A stretch of 64,000 nt of DNA. Source: Rhizobiaceae bacterium. GTDB taxonomy: Bacteria; Pseudomonadota; Alphaproteobacteria; Rhizobiales; Rhizobiaceae. This document shows, in pieces, positions 1 to 8,696 of the stretch; within the stretch, counting starts at the first letter, position 1, and each line of letters starts with the position of its first letter. The stretch is taken from the NCBI GenBank assembly GCA_028281105.1, contig JANQKQ010000054.1, forward strand, positions 60,578 to 124,577, in the 5' to 3' direction. A program made the translations under genes and the position numbers. The notes beneath the pieces are model-generated. The model ran no database searches and had not been told where the DNA came from. It saw only the letters and a program-made list of their open reading frames with translations.

Positions 1-1
1 G

Positions 2-640
2 ATGCCGATCGTCTCCGGCAACGTGTCGCTCTACAACGAGACCAACGGCCGCGCGATCCCGCCCACTCCGGCGATCGGCGGCGTCGGGCTCATCCCAGAT
101 CACTCGACCCTGTGTACGATCGGCGGCGCGCAGGCCGGCGACGCGGTCTTCCTGATCGGTTCGGCGGGCACCCATCTGGGCCAATCGGCGTGGCTGCGCC
201 AGTGCGCCGGGCGCGAGGACGGACCGCCGCCGCCGGTCGATCTGCTGATGGAGAAGGCGCGTGGCGACTTTGTTCGCGCGGCCATCCGCTCCGGCTATGC
301 GACGGCCTGTCATGACCTGTCCGACGGCGGGCTGGCGGTGGCGCTGGCCGAGCTTTGCATGGCATGTGGACTGGGCGCGCGACTGGAGCTGGAAAGCGAC
401 TTCGCTCATGCCGCGCTGTTCGGCGAAGACCAAGCCCGATACCTGATGACCGTGCCCGGCGAATGGGCCGACATGTTCGCCGCCAATGCGGAAGGCTCGG
501 GCGTTTCATTCACAAGGCTGGGCACGATCGGTGGCGACACATTGACGATCGGCCCGCATGTCTCCATATCTGTAAGCGAACTCAGACAGGCCCACGAAGC
601 CTGGTTTCCCACGTTCATGTCCCGGCCGGGAGCCGGATAG
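2..640 (+). CDS. purL: phosphoribosylformylglycinamidine synthase subunit PurL (C-terminal part)
   Basis: This is the last 212 residues of the large FGAM synthase subunit of de novo purine synthesis, which converts FGAR, glutamine and ATP to FGAM. The gene is cut by the window start; the full protein is about 740 residues in this lineage. The visible part begins inside the AIRS-like C-terminal domain: it carries the SLYNET stretch, then [10 protein letters not shown], and later the [14 protein letters not shown] motif typical of the PurM/PurL superfamily. It is followed by bolA and grxD, the usual rhizobial order. Identification is secure; the true start lies outside the window. Confidence 0.97.
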   Translation: MPIVSGNVSLYNETNGRAIPPTPAIGGVGLIPDHSTLCTIGGAQAGDAVFLIGSAGTHLGQSAWLRQCAGREDGPPPPVDLLMEKARGDFVRAAIRSGYATACHDLSDGGLAVALAELCMACGLGARLELESDFAHAALFGEDQARYLMTVPGEWADMFAANAEGSGVSFTRLGTIGGDTLTIGPHVSISVSELRQAHEAWFPTFMSRPGAG

Positions 641-668
641 AGGAGGCCTGGCGAACGAGGAGTTGGCC

Positions 669-902
669 ATGCCGATGGACGCGGGCGAAATCGAACGGCT
701 GATCCGCCAAGCGCTTCCCGACGCCACGATCACCATTCGCGATCTGGCCGGCGACGGCGATCATTATGCTGCAGAAGTGGTCTCCGAGCAGTTCCGCGGC
801 AAGAGCCGGGTCCAGCAGCACCAGATGATCTACCAGGCGCTGCAGGACAATATGGGCGAAGCGCTACACGCGCTGGCGTTGCAGACCAGCGCGCCGGACT
901 AG
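669..902 (+). CDS. BolA family transcriptional/iron-sulfur regulator
   Basis: A 77-residue BolA-fold protein. BolA proteins pair with monothiol (CGFS) glutaredoxins to bind or transfer [2Fe-2S] clusters, and the partner grxD lies just downstream, which supports this role. The sequence shows the BolA core: an N-terminal helix ending in LPDAT, a central GDHYAAEVVS strand with the conserved His, and the RVQQHQMIYQAL helix where BolA proteins have HR(L/M)VY-type residues. I chose the ATG at 669; an in-frame TTG lies two codons upstream and a second ATG two codons downstream. It resembles the short YrbA/IbaG-type subgroup rather than classical BolA. Confidence 0.92.
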   Translation: MPMDAGEIERLIRQALPDATITIRDLAGDGDHYAAEVVSEQFRGKSRVQQHQMIYQALQDNMGEALHALALQTSAPD

Positions 903-913
903 CCGCTGCCGCG

Positions 914-1054
914 GTGGACGAGCGACGACAAACCAGTGGGCTTGAGCAAGTTCCACGCATTCTGAACAAGCCGTTCTGGACCGACCGGCTGTTCTGGATC
1001 GGCATTGCGACGGCGTGTTTTTGGCTTGCACTGGCGGGCTGGATCGTCTTTTGA
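914..1054 (+). CDS. small single-pass membrane protein
   Basis: A 46-residue reading frame starting at GTG, squeezed between bolA and grxD on the same strand (11 bases after bolA, 58 before grxD). The first half is polar ([17 protein letters not shown]); the second half is a single hydrophobic segment, roughly residues 25 to 46, rich in Trp and Phe ([20 protein letters not shown]), ending at the stop codon. The pattern of a short charged head followed by one membrane helix, plus its position inside a conserved gene pair, suggests a real gene. I recall unnamed small proteins at this position in other rhizobia. Function unknown. Confidence 0.6.
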   Translation: MDERRQTSGLEQVPRILNKPFWTDRLFWIGIATACFWLALAGWIVF

Positions 1055-1112
1055 TGCCGCGAAGGCGGCTTTGGCAGCCAAAGACGCATCGGCGTATGGA
1101 GAAGGACACATT

Positions 1113-1454
1113 ATGAGCGCGATCAGCGAGTTCATCGAAGCGGAAGTGAAATCCAACCCGGTCGTTCTGTTCATGAAGGGAACGCCGGACTTCCCGCAAT
1201 GTGGATTTTCCTCCCAGGTCGTGCAGATCCTGGATTATCTGGGCGTCGACTATAAGGGCCATAACGTGCTGGCCGACGACGATCTGCGCCAGGGCATCAA
1301 GGACTACACCCAGTGGCCCACCGTGCCGCAGCTCTATGTGAAGGGCGAATTCGTCGGCGGCTGCGACATCGTGCGCGAGATGTTTCAGAGCGGCGAATTG
1401 CAGTCCCATCTGGAAGAAAAGGGCATCGTCCAGGGCGGCGCGGCGGTCGCCTAA
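1113..1454 (+). CDS. grxD: monothiol glutaredoxin, Grx4 family
   Basis: A 113-residue CGFS-type monothiol glutaredoxin, which carries a glutathione-ligated [2Fe-2S] cluster and works with BolA proteins in iron-sulfur trafficking and iron sensing. Visible signatures are the [14 protein letters not shown] active-site loop (active Cys near residue 30), the [19 protein letters not shown] segment with the cis-Pro and GSH-binding GG-CDI motif, and the C-terminal helix. Length matches the single-domain family. It lies downstream of bolA and probably shares its transcript. The ATG at 1113 follows a GGAG-type site (tggagaaggacac) upstream. Confidence 0.97.
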   Translation: MSAISEFIEAEVKSNPVVLFMKGTPDFPQCGFSSQVVQILDYLGVDYKGHNVLADDDLRQGIKDYTQWPTVPQLYVKGEFVGGCDIVREMFQSGELQSHLEEKGIVQGGAAVA

Positions 1455-1622
1455 GTCGAGGCGGCGCAAGTGGGCGCGTAATTGGCCGCAGGTGGCCTGC
1501 AGAAGGGTCGCGTAAAGTTGATTAACCATTCGACGCCAACGCGGCTGGTTACCGATCCCTTAACACAATTCTGCTTTGTTTTGCGTGCCTTGGTGTGCTT
1601 ATAGTCCCCGGTGGGTACGACC

Positions 1623-2729
1623 ATGAACCGCAATCGCCGCAACAAGACCGATAAGCTGCCGGTTCGCCCGGCGGCGCTCGCCATTGTGCTAGCGGTGCCG
1701 CTGGCCGGCTGCATGTCTTCGGGTGGCAGTTCGCCGACAGACCCGCTGATGACGTCAAGCCTCGATGTGGCCGAGCCGCAACTGGCGCAATCCACCCATC
1801 AGCCGGCCTCGGCGCTCGCGGGCCAACCGGCCGCAGACGGTGCGGGCGATGCGTTCGGCCCCACCCAACCGTCCGCCCGAAATCTCGTCGCCGCGTCCGC
1901 CAACGGCTATGCCAGCTCCGATCCGACCCAGGCCGGCGCCGGCGAAGGCATCGGTTCCGACGGCATGCAGGCGATGAACATCGACGGCACTTTCGTGCGC
2001 CAGCAGTCCCAACAGGGCGAAGGCACGCGCGTCGCCTCCCTAGACGACGGCGCCGTTCTGGCAGCGCTGGACCGCGATGTGGCGGCCCAGCAGGCGGCCT
2101 ATGCACTGCCGGCCGACGATTCACAGAATCTGAGCCTGGCCGATCGCGAATTCCTGGCCGAACAGCGCATCACCATGCTCTATCCGCAGATCAAGCACTC
2201 GGTGTGCGAAGGCGGCTGGGCTACCCAGCCCGACAAGCTTGACGCGCAACGGATCACCGCCGGCCATCCCTACTATCTGGAGATGCGGCTGCGTCATACG
2301 CCGCTCTTGCCCGTGGGCCACACCTACATCGCCTATGGCCGGCTGGGTCCCGACGGCAATCCGATCGACGAGCATGTGGTGATGCTGTCGCCGGTGGGCG
2401 GCTATGGCGGGGCAGCTATTGCCAGCGCCGTGCCGATGCCCGGCGTGCTGGGGCCGGTGCCGGATGATTGCCGTATCAAGCCGATCGCCGCCTACCGGGT
2501 TTCGCTATCGGCGGAAGGCTATGAGAAGCTGCTACAGCGCGTCCAGCAGGCTCATTCCGACAAGCCGGCCTATTCGTTGTTCACTTACAATTGCAACCAT
2601 TTCGCCTCGGACATCGTCGAGGCCGTCGGCATTCGCCCGCCACGCAACAAATACGTCTCCGCGCTGCAGTATATCTACGGCGTGATCGAGGAGAACGAGG
2701 GCTACAATCCGAAGAAGCAGCGCAGCTAG
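1623..2729 (+). CDS. lipoprotein with possible permuted NlpC/P60-like domain
   Basis: A 368-residue protein of unknown function. The N-terminus is a lipoprotein signal: basic head (NRNRRNKTDK), hydrophobic core and the lipobox LAGC (Cys30). Residues 31 to about 180 are low-complexity, Ala/Ser/Gln-rich linker. The C-terminal half is compact and holds GHTYIAYGRLGPDG (candidate catalytic His) followed about 100 residues later by FTYNCNHFASDIVEAVG (candidate Cys). The order His then Cys with an N-C-N-H-F block is what permuted papain-like NlpC/P60 families show. That fold call is inference from motif order. I chose ATG 1623 over a GTG four codons upstream because it starts directly at the basic head. 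Confidence 0.6.
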   Translation: MNRNRRNKTDKLPVRPAALAIVLAVPLAGCMSSGGSSPTDPLMTSSLDVAEPQLAQSTHQPASALAGQPAADGAGDAFGPTQPSARNLVAASANGYASSDPTQAGAGEGIGSDGMQAMNIDGTFVRQQSQQGEGTRVASLDDGAVLAALDRDVAAQQAAYALPADDSQNLSLADREFLAEQRITMLYPQIKHSVCEGGWATQPDKLDAQRITAGHPYYLEMRLRHTPLLPVGHTYIAYGRLGPDGNPIDEHVVMLSPVGGYGGAAIASAVPMPGVLGPVPDDCRIKPIAAYRVSLSAEGYEKLLQRVQQAHSDKPAYSLFTYNCNHFASDIVEAVGIRPPRNKYVSALQYIYGVIEENEGYNPKKQRS

Positions 2730-2733
2730 TGTG

Positions 2734-3141
2734 CTACTGCTGCGAGCCGCTGGCCCGCCCGGTGGCAACCGCCGCCGCCAACAGCGCCATGATCAGGATC
2801 GTGAAGTAGCGCGCGCCGGTGGCCGCGAACCATTCGCCGATCGTTTCACCCGACAAGGGCAGCAGGACGGCGATGTCGAGCACCCAGCTTATCCCCATCC
2901 ACACGATGCCGATCGTCCAAGCCCAACGCCAATAGTCGCGGTCGATGAGCCGGAACAGGCGCACGATCAGATACGCGCCCAACACCGCGCCGATCAGCAT
3001 GAAGATGGTCTTGGCGGTGGAGACCTCCATTGTGAACTGGCCGGTCTCATCGACCATGCCCCAGCCGGCCAGGAACGGAACGAGCCATATGACAAAGCCG
3101 AACAGGACAATCCGCACGGTCAAGGCGGTGTTGGAAGGCAT
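2734..3141 (-). CDS. four-helix integral membrane protein, unknown function
   Basis: A 135-residue hydrophobic protein with about four predicted membrane helices: residues 8-27, 42-64, 73-95 and 110-130. A conserved-looking loop RLFRLIDRDYWRWAW separates helices 2 and 3. I do not recognise the family with certainty. It converges tail-to-tail with the preceding lipoprotein gene (4 bases between stops) and lies downstream of the GFA-type gene on the same strand, so the two may be cotranscribed. Confidence 0.7.
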   Translation of the reverse strand: MPSNTALTVRIVLFGFVIWLVPFLAGWGMVDETGQFTMEVSTAKTIFMLIGAVLGAYLIVRLFRLIDRDYWRWAWTIGIVWMGISWVLDIAVLLPLSGETIGEWFAATGARYFTILIMALLAAAVATGRASGSQQ

Positions 3142-3194
3142 TGGCTTTTCCTCGTATTTACAATCGCTTACAGGGGCACCGCCGGCGCCGCGCG

Positions 3195-3581
3195 TCAGGT
3201 TTGCGGCAGCCCGTCGGTGATGTCGTAGTAGTCGCCCTTCTCGCCGGTGAGAATGTGCTTATCCAGCTTAAGCCCGGTCTCGCCGTCCAGGCTGCCGGCC
3301 AGGACCGACGTGTTCTCCGCGCCGTCAACTTTCCAGAACAGCGCCGAGCCGCACTGGCGGCAGAAGCCGCGATAGGTGCCGGGCGAGGACTCGTACCAGG
3401 TCAGCCGGTCCTCGCGATCCTCGATCTCCAGCGCATCATGCGGCACGGCGGTGGCGGCGTAGTAATGTCCCGTCTGCTTGCGGCAGCGATGGCAATGGCA
3501 GGCGATCACACCGCGCATCGGGCCGTTGACCCGGTAGCGCACGCCGCCGCACAGGCACGAACCCGTTCTCATTTCAGCCAT
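3195..3581 (-). CDS. GFA / CENP-V domain zinc protein
   Basis: A 128-residue member of the glutathione-dependent formaldehyde-activating (GFA) family. The zinc-binding pattern is clear: GSCLCGGVRY near the N-terminus, CHCHRCRKQTG around residue 30, and FCRQCGSALFW around residue 75. Family members include S-(hydroxymethyl)glutathione synthase, but most, like this one, have no proven substrate. Other glutathione genes (gor, grxD, a GGCT-like gene) are close by. A role in formaldehyde handling is possible but is inference. Confidence 0.85.
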   Translation of the reverse strand: MAEMRTGSCLCGGVRYRVNGPMRGVIACHCHRCRKQTGHYYAATAVPHDALEIEDREDRLTWYESSPGTYRGFCRQCGSALFWKVDGAENTSVLAGSLDGETGLKLDKHILTGEKGDYYDITDGLPQT

Positions 3582-3626
3582 CGGCCTGCCCCGTCATATG
3601 CGCGCCGCCCGGGCGCGATAGTCCGC

Positions 3627-5006
3627 TCACCCGGCGGCGGCTACCTTCGCCGGCGAACTTTCGCGGCTTTCCTTGAGCAACTCGGCCACCAGGAATGCCA
3701 GCTCCAGCGCCTGGTTGGCGTTGAGCCGCGGGTCGCAATGGGTGTGGTAACGGTCGCTCAGCTCTTCTTCCGAGATCGCGCGCGCGCCGCCGGTGCATTC
3801 GGTCACGTCCTTGCCGGTCATCTCGAAATGCACGCCGCCCGGATAGGAGCCCAGCTCCCGGTGCACGGCGAAGAATTCGCGCACCTCGCTCAATACCCGG
3901 TCGAACGGCCGGGTCTTGTAGCCGGCCGCCGAGATAGTGTTGCCGTGCATGGGATCGCAGCACCACACCACAGACCGGCCTTCGCGCTGTACCGCCTTGA
4001 CCAGGCCCGGCAGGTGGTCGTTCACCTTGCCTGCGCCGAAACGCGAGATCAGCGTCAGCCGGCCCGGCTCGTTTTCCGGGTTTAAGATATCGATGAGCCG
4101 GATGAGCTGATCGGGCTCCAGGCTCGGGCCGCACTTCATGCCGATCGGATTGCGGATGCCGCGGAAATACTCCACATGGGCGTGATCGGACTGGCGGGTG
4201 CGGTCGCCGATCCAGACCAGATGGCCGGAAGTCGCGTAGTGCTCGCCCGACGTCGAGTCGATGCGGGTCATCGCCTCCTCATAGCCCAGCAACAGCGCTT
4301 CGTGGCTGGTGAAGAAATCGGTCTCGCGCAGCCGCTGGTGGTTTTCCGGCGCGATGCCCACCGCGGACATGAAATCCAGCGTCTGGGTGATCCGGTCGGC
4401 GAGCTCGCGATAACGCTCCGACAGCGGGCTGTCGTCGACGAAATCGAGCATCCACTGATGCACGTGATACAGGTTGGCATAGCCGCCCTGGGCGAACGCG
4501 CGCAGCAGGTTCAGCGTTGCCGCCGACTGGCGGTAAGCCATGATCTGGCGTTGCGGATCGGGCACGCGCGCGCGTTCGGTAAATTCGATCCCGTTGATGA
4601 TGTCGCCGCGATAGCTGGGCAGTTCGACGCCGTCCTTGGTCTCGGTGTCCGACGAGCGCGGCTTGGCAAACTGGCCGGCGATGCGGCCGACCTTGACCAC
4701 GGGCTTGGCGGCGGCAAACGTGAGCACAACCGACATCTGCAGGAAGACGCGGAAGAAGTCGCGGATGTTGTCGGCGCCGTGTTCGGCGAAGCTCTCGGCG
4801 CAGTCACCGCCCTGCAGCAGAAACGCCCTGCCCTCGGCCACGTCGGCGAGCTGGTTCTTGAGCGCGCGCGCTTCGCCGGCGAAAACCAGCGGCGGGAAGC
4901 TCGCCAGCCGCTCTTCTACACCCGCCAGCACGCCGGCGTCGGGATAGTTGGGAACCTGGACGATCGGTCTGCTACGCCAGGAACTCGGAGACCACTTATT
5001 TGCCAT
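3627..5006 (-). CDS. aroG: 3-deoxy-7-phosphoheptulonate synthase, class II
   Basis: A 459-residue class II (plant/mycobacterial-type) DAHP synthase, joining phosphoenolpyruvate and erythrose 4-phosphate in the first step of the shikimate pathway. Recognisable blocks: the N-terminal PSSWRS(R)[21 protein letters not shown], the [14 protein letters not shown] motif, WIGDRTR and the [15 protein letters not shown]-terminal signature. Length fits the family. I start at ATG 5006 ([10 protein letters not shown]); the frame extends to a TTG seven codons upstream, which looks unused. The gene stands alone on the minus strand. Confidence 0.97.
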   Translation of the reverse strand: MANKWSPSSWRSRPIVQVPNYPDAGVLAGVEERLASFPPLVFAGEARALKNQLADVAEGRAFLLQGGDCAESFAEHGADNIRDFFRVFLQMSVVLTFAAAKPVVKVGRIAGQFAKPRSSDTETKDGVELPSYRGDIINGIEFTERARVPDPQRQIMAYRQSAATLNLLRAFAQGGYANLYHVHQWMLDFVDDSPLSERYRELADRITQTLDFMSAVGIAPENHQRLRETDFFTSHEALLLGYEEAMTRIDSTSGEHYATSGHLVWIGDRTRQSDHAHVEYFRGIRNPIGMKCGPSLEPDQLIRLIDILNPENEPGRLTLISRFGAGKVNDHLPGLVKAVQREGRSVVWCCDPMHGNTISAAGYKTRPFDRVLSEVREFFAVHRELGSYPGGVHFEMTGKDVTECTGGARAISEEELSDRYHTHCDPRLNANQALELAFLVAELLKESRESSPAKVAAAG

Positions 5007-5126
5007 GACACTTGCGCCCGATTTCAAGCTTTTACGGCCGCGTGAAGCGAGCGACCGTTTTGAAAATCAGGGTTATACACAGGCGGCGGGTGGAACTCTA
5101 CCACAATTTGACGGCGTGCGGCGGCG

Positions 5127-5765
5127 CTAACTGGCGGCGAACGTGGTGATTTTACCGGTCTGCAGATGCCGGTCGATTGTGGCGGTCGTCTTTGCGCTCA
5201 GCCGCACCGATCGCGAATAGACCGGCCGGCGGCGGTCGTCGCGCACACCGCGCTCGAAGCCGTCGGTCGACGCGATGAACCGGGTCATTCCCGCAGCGCC
5301 GAACTCGCGCAGGAATCCGGCCATGACCACATCCAGATAGGAGGCGAGCACCGGTGGTGTCTCGGCTTCGCCCCGCCGATCCGGCGCCGCATAGACATAC
5401 AGCGGCAGATCGTGCGGGCGAACGTCCGCCACGCCGTTTATCTCAAGCTCGGCCACGGTGAGTGCAATCCGCGCATATTGGGCTTCGCGACGGTCGACCG
5501 CCGGCAGGTTTGCGGCCCTGTCGATGATCAGCAGGCCGTCGATGACGCACCGCGGTGAGCGATGCACCGTAAGCAGCGAGGCCCGGGTCGGCGATGCCAG
5601 TCCGATGGCCCCGTTGCGCGGCTGCCAATGGCGCCGCCATCCCGAAAGCCGGGCCGGAACCGCGGCCACATAGTCGGTATCCAACGTGGCGCGATTGACC
5701 AGCGAGCCATAGCCGAAATAGGCGACCAGGTCGCCCCGCGCGGTGCCTTTGCGCGTCCTAGTCAA
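5127..5765 (-). CDS. gamma-glutamylcyclotransferase-fold protein
   Basis: A 212-residue protein with the GGCT/AIG2-like signature FGYGSLVN near the N-terminus. This fold includes gamma-glutamyl cyclotransferases that degrade glutathione-derived dipeptides. It overlaps the 3' end of gor by 8 bases, so the two are almost certainly cotranscribed and translationally coupled; the only plausible start in the overlap is a TTG at 5765. The pairing with glutathione reductase supports a glutathione-linked role, though the substrate is not shown. The remainder of the sequence is less familiar. Confidence 0.75.
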   Translation of the reverse strand: MTRTRKGTARGDLVAYFGYGSLVNRATLDTDYVAAVPARLSGWRRHWQPRNGAIGLASPTRASLLTVHRSPRCVIDGLLIIDRAANLPAVDRREAQYARIALTVAELEINGVADVRPHDLPLYVYAAPDRRGEAETPPVLASYLDVVMAGFLREFGAAGMTRFIASTDGFERGVRDDRRRPVYSRSVRLSAKTTATIDRHLQTGKITTFAAS

Positions 5766-7155
5766 CCCGCTTGCCGTCGCGCACCCGGTAGCTGGGCGCG
5801 TACATGGTCACCAGTTCCTCGGCCGCGGTCGGGTGCACGGCCATCGTGCGATCGAAATCGTCCTTGGTCGCGCCCGATTTGAGTGCAATGCCCAACGTTT
5901 GGGCCAATTCGCCCCCATCGGGCGACAGGACATGCACACCGACTACCCGCCGGCTGGCGCCGTCGACGATGATCTTCATGACGGTCTTTTCATCGCGGCC
6001 GGAAAGCGTGTGCACCATCGGAGAAAATTCGGTGAGGTAGACCTCCAGTTCGGCATAGTGTTCGGCGGCTTGCGCCTCGGTGAGACCTACGGTGCCGATC
6101 TGCGGCTGGGAAAAGACCGCCGTGGGGATCAGTTCGTGGTCGGGCCGGGTCGGATTGCTCTTGAATTCGGTCTCCACGAAGCACATCGCCTCGTGGATCG
6201 CCACCGGGGTCAGCGCGACCCGGTCGGTGACGTCGCCCACCGCCCATACGGCATCGGCCGTGGTCTTGGAGAACTCATCCACCTTGATGTGGCCCGAGGC
6301 GGCGACCTCGACGCCCGCCGTCTCCAAGCCCAGGCCATCGGTCTGCGGCCGGCGGCCCACCGCGAGCATGGCATGGTCGACGGCAAGGGTGCGTGCGTCG
6401 CTTAACGTCACTTCCCGCCTGCCGTCGCTGAGCAATCCGATCGAGGTCGGCGTGTGACCGCACACCACCTCGATCCCCTTCTTCGCCATTTCCCGGTGCA
6501 GGCCGGCGCGCAGATCGTTGTCGAAGCCGCGCAGGATCTCCTCGCCGCGATAGACCAGCGTGGTCTTGGTTCCCAGCCCGGCCAGGATACAGGCGAATTC
6601 GACCGCGATATAGCCACCGCCGAAGATCGCGATGGAGTCGGGCTGGCGCTCCAGGTGAAAGATATCGTCGGAGGTGATGGCGTGCTCGCCTCCGGGCAGA
6701 CCGGCGAGGCGCGACGGCGTGCCGCCGGTCGCAACCAGGATCCTGGCGGCGGTAACGACCCGGTCCTGCGCTAACAGCCGCACGGAATTCGGTCCGGCCA
6801 GTTCCGCGCGCGTGTCGAACACCTCTCCGCCGGCGCCGACGACGCCCTTGCGATAAAGTCCCTCCAGCCGACCGATCTCGCGATCCTTGTTGGCGATCAG
6901 CGTCGACCAGTCGAAAGTGGCCTCGCCCACCTGCCAACCGAAGCCCGCGGCGTCTTCGAACGCTTCATGAAAATGCGAAGCGTACACCATCAGCTTCTTG
7001 GGAACGCAGCCGCGAATGACACAGGTGCCGCCGTAGCGATATTGTTCGGCGACGCCCACTCGCGCGCCGGTCGAGGCGGCGACGCGCGCGGCGCGAACCC
7101 CGCCCGAACCGCCGCCAATCACGAACAGATCGTAGTCGAATTCGCTCACCGACAT
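5758..7155 (-). CDS. gor: glutathione-disulfide reductase
   Basis: A 465-residue FAD enzyme that reduces GSSG with NADPH. It shows the FAD Rossmann motif FVIGGGSGGVRAA, the redox-active disulfide in GGTCVIRGCVPKK, the second nucleotide-binding motif AIFGGGYIAVEFA (GxGYIA of the family), the ATG-GTPS and VGDVTDR FAD-contact segments, and the C-terminal dimer interface with active-site His in MAVHPTAAEE. Length is normal. It follows the DUF2059 gene by 26 bases and overlaps the GGCT-like gene, in an operon begun by rpiA. Confidence 0.98.
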   Translation of the reverse strand: MSVSEFDYDLFVIGGGSGGVRAARVAASTGARVGVAEQYRYGGTCVIRGCVPKKLMVYASHFHEAFEDAAGFGWQVGEATFDWSTLIANKDREIGRLEGLYRKGVVGAGGEVFDTRAELAGPNSVRLLAQDRVVTAARILVATGGTPSRLAGLPGGEHAITSDDIFHLERQPDSIAIFGGGYIAVEFACILAGLGTKTTLVYRGEEILRGFDNDLRAGLHREMAKKGIEVVCGHTPTSIGLLSDGRREVTLSDARTLAVDHAMLAVGRRPQTDGLGLETAGVEVAASGHIKVDEFSKTTADAVWAVGDVTDRVALTPVAIHEAMCFVETEFKSNPTRPDHELIPTAVFSQPQIGTVGLTEAQAAEHYAELEVYLTEFSPMVHTLSGRDEKTVMKIIVDGASRRVVGVHVLSPDGGELAQTLGIALKSGATKDDFDRTMAVHPTAAEELVTMYAPSYRVRDGKRVD

Positions 7156-7181
7156 CGCCTATCCGGCCGCCCGTGGGAGCG

Positions 7182-7706
7182 TCATTCCAAACCGGCTTCC
7201 TGCAGCTTGGCGCGCACCGAGGCGGTCAGATCGCGCCGGATGCCGGTCGTCCAGACCTGGGCAGCGGCGTCGATCTCGCCGATCGCGGTCGGCGCCTCGT
7301 TGAGGAACTTCTGACCCGCTTCGGTGGAAAAGAAGGCGGCGATCGCATTGAGTTCCTCGATGGTGAACATGCGCGCGTAGATCTGCGCGACCTCATTCTC
7401 CAAATCTCCACGCCGGGGCGCCAGCTCCAAGGCGGCATCGGTGACGATCTCGGTAATCTGCGCCTCGATGTCCGGCCGGTTCTGGATCAGGGTGGCCATC
7501 AAAGCCGCCATGGTGGCGGGGAGAATCTGGTCGAGATCGGCGGTTGCTTCGGTGGCCGAGATCACCGATCGCGCCGCCGTTAAATGGGCGGGCGTCGGCT
7601 CCTGGCCCCATGCCGGGGAAGTCGCCAGGCCGACCGCCACCACCACACCGGCCACAGCGCGGGCGAACGCGCCAAGTGATCGAAACTCGTTCGACTGGTT
7701 CATCAT
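7182..7706 (-). CDS. DUF2059 family secreted protein
   Basis: A 174-residue exported protein. The start at 7706 is set by a GGAAG site a few bases upstream and by the signal peptide that follows (ALA-rich core, cleavage likely after SPAWG or AWGQ). The mature part matches the DUF2059 pattern: a helical domain ending in MFTIEELNAIAAFFSTEAGQKF, the conserved block of that family. Function unknown. It sits between rpiA and gor in the order known from rhizobia. Confidence 0.85.
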   Translation of the reverse strand: MMNQSNEFRSLGAFARAVAGVVVAVGLATSPAWGQEPTPAHLTAARSVISATEATADLDQILPATMAALMATLIQNRPDIEAQITEIVTDAALELAPRRGDLENEVAQIYARMFTIEELNAIAAFFSTEAGQKFLNEAPTAIGEIDAAAQVWTTGIRRDLTASVRAKLQEAGLE

Positions 7707-7811
7707 TGTCTTCCTGTCAACTGGCCCCTGCCCGGCCGCGGGTGCCTGCTTGCAAGTTTTGGCGGCCGCGCCGATGCCGGGCCCAAACACGGGGCCATGT
7801 GCGTGCGTTGT

Positions 7812-8504
7812 CTATGGTTTGTCAAGCAATTGAGTGCCGTTGTCCGTGCCGATGATCGCCTGGTCGGCCATGCCGATAAACAGGCCGTGCTGGACGACAC
7901 CCGGCACGTCCAGAAGCTCTCGCGACAACGCAAATGCGTCCTCAATAAGGCCGAACGAACCATCGAGGATGAAATGGCCGCCGTCGGTGGTGAACGGCTT
8001 GTCGCCGTTCATGCGAAGCCCGACCTGCGCGACAAGGCCCAAACGCCCGGCAAGCGCTTCGATGTTCATGGTGGTCGCGGTCAGGCCGAACGGGTTGACC
8101 TCGATGGGCAGCGGAAACCGGCCCAGGGTGCCGACGTGCTTGCCTGCATCGGCGATGATGATGAGCCGGTCCGACGCGCCCGCGACGATCTTTTCCCGCA
8201 GCAGCGCGCCGCCGCCGCCCTTGATCAGATTGAGCGCATCGTCGAGTTCGTCGGCGCCGTCAATGGTGAGATCCAGTCTCGGCAGCTCATCGAGAGAGCG
8301 CAACGCGATGCCGAGTTCGCCGCACAGGCCGGCCGTTCGCTCGGATGTCGCGACGCCCGTAATCGAAAGGCCGGCGCGGACCCGCTCCGCCAATAGCCGA
8401 ACGAACGCCTCCGCCGTCGAGCCGGTGCCGATGCCCAGCCGCATGCCGTCTTCCACATAATCGAGCGCGGCGCGGGCAGCCGCTTGCTTTTGCGCGTCGG
8501 ACAT
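7812..8504 (-). CDS. rpiA: ribose-5-phosphate isomerase A
   Basis: A 230-residue RpiA, interconverting ribose 5-phosphate and ribulose 5-phosphate in the pentose phosphate pathway. Diagnostic blocks: [15 protein letters not shown] phosphate loop, [15 protein letters not shown] with the catalytic Asp, [14 protein letters not shown] with the catalytic Glu/Lys region, and the [15 protein letters not shown] segment near the end. ATG 8504 (MSDAQKQAA) is the normal N-terminus; the frame stays open further upstream into the accessory insert. It is the first gene of a minus-strand run with the DUF2059 gene, gor and the GGCT-like gene. Confidence 0.97.
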   Translation of the reverse strand: MSDAQKQAAARAALDYVEDGMRLGIGTGSTAEAFVRLLAERVRAGLSITGVATSERTAGLCGELGIALRSLDELPRLDLTIDGADELDDALNLIKGGGGALLREKIVAGASDRLIIIADAGKHVGTLGRFPLPIEVNPFGLTATTMNIEALAGRLGLVAQVGLRMNGDKPFTTDGGHFILDGSFGLIEDAFALSRELLDVPGVVQHGLFIGMADQAIIGTDNGTQLLDKP

Positions 8505-8696
8505 GGGGTTCGCCAAGGCGTGGCTGTTGTCTGGGAATCGGCAGGCTGGTTCGCCTACGCCCCTAGCATGGCGGACGGACGGGCGCCAGCGTGCCACATC
8601 ACGGATGCCACTATGTTATTTTTCCAATGAAAACTGGTTATTGCACCGCGATTGGTATTTGATGGAATCAAGTAATTTCGAAATTGTGGAACTAAA

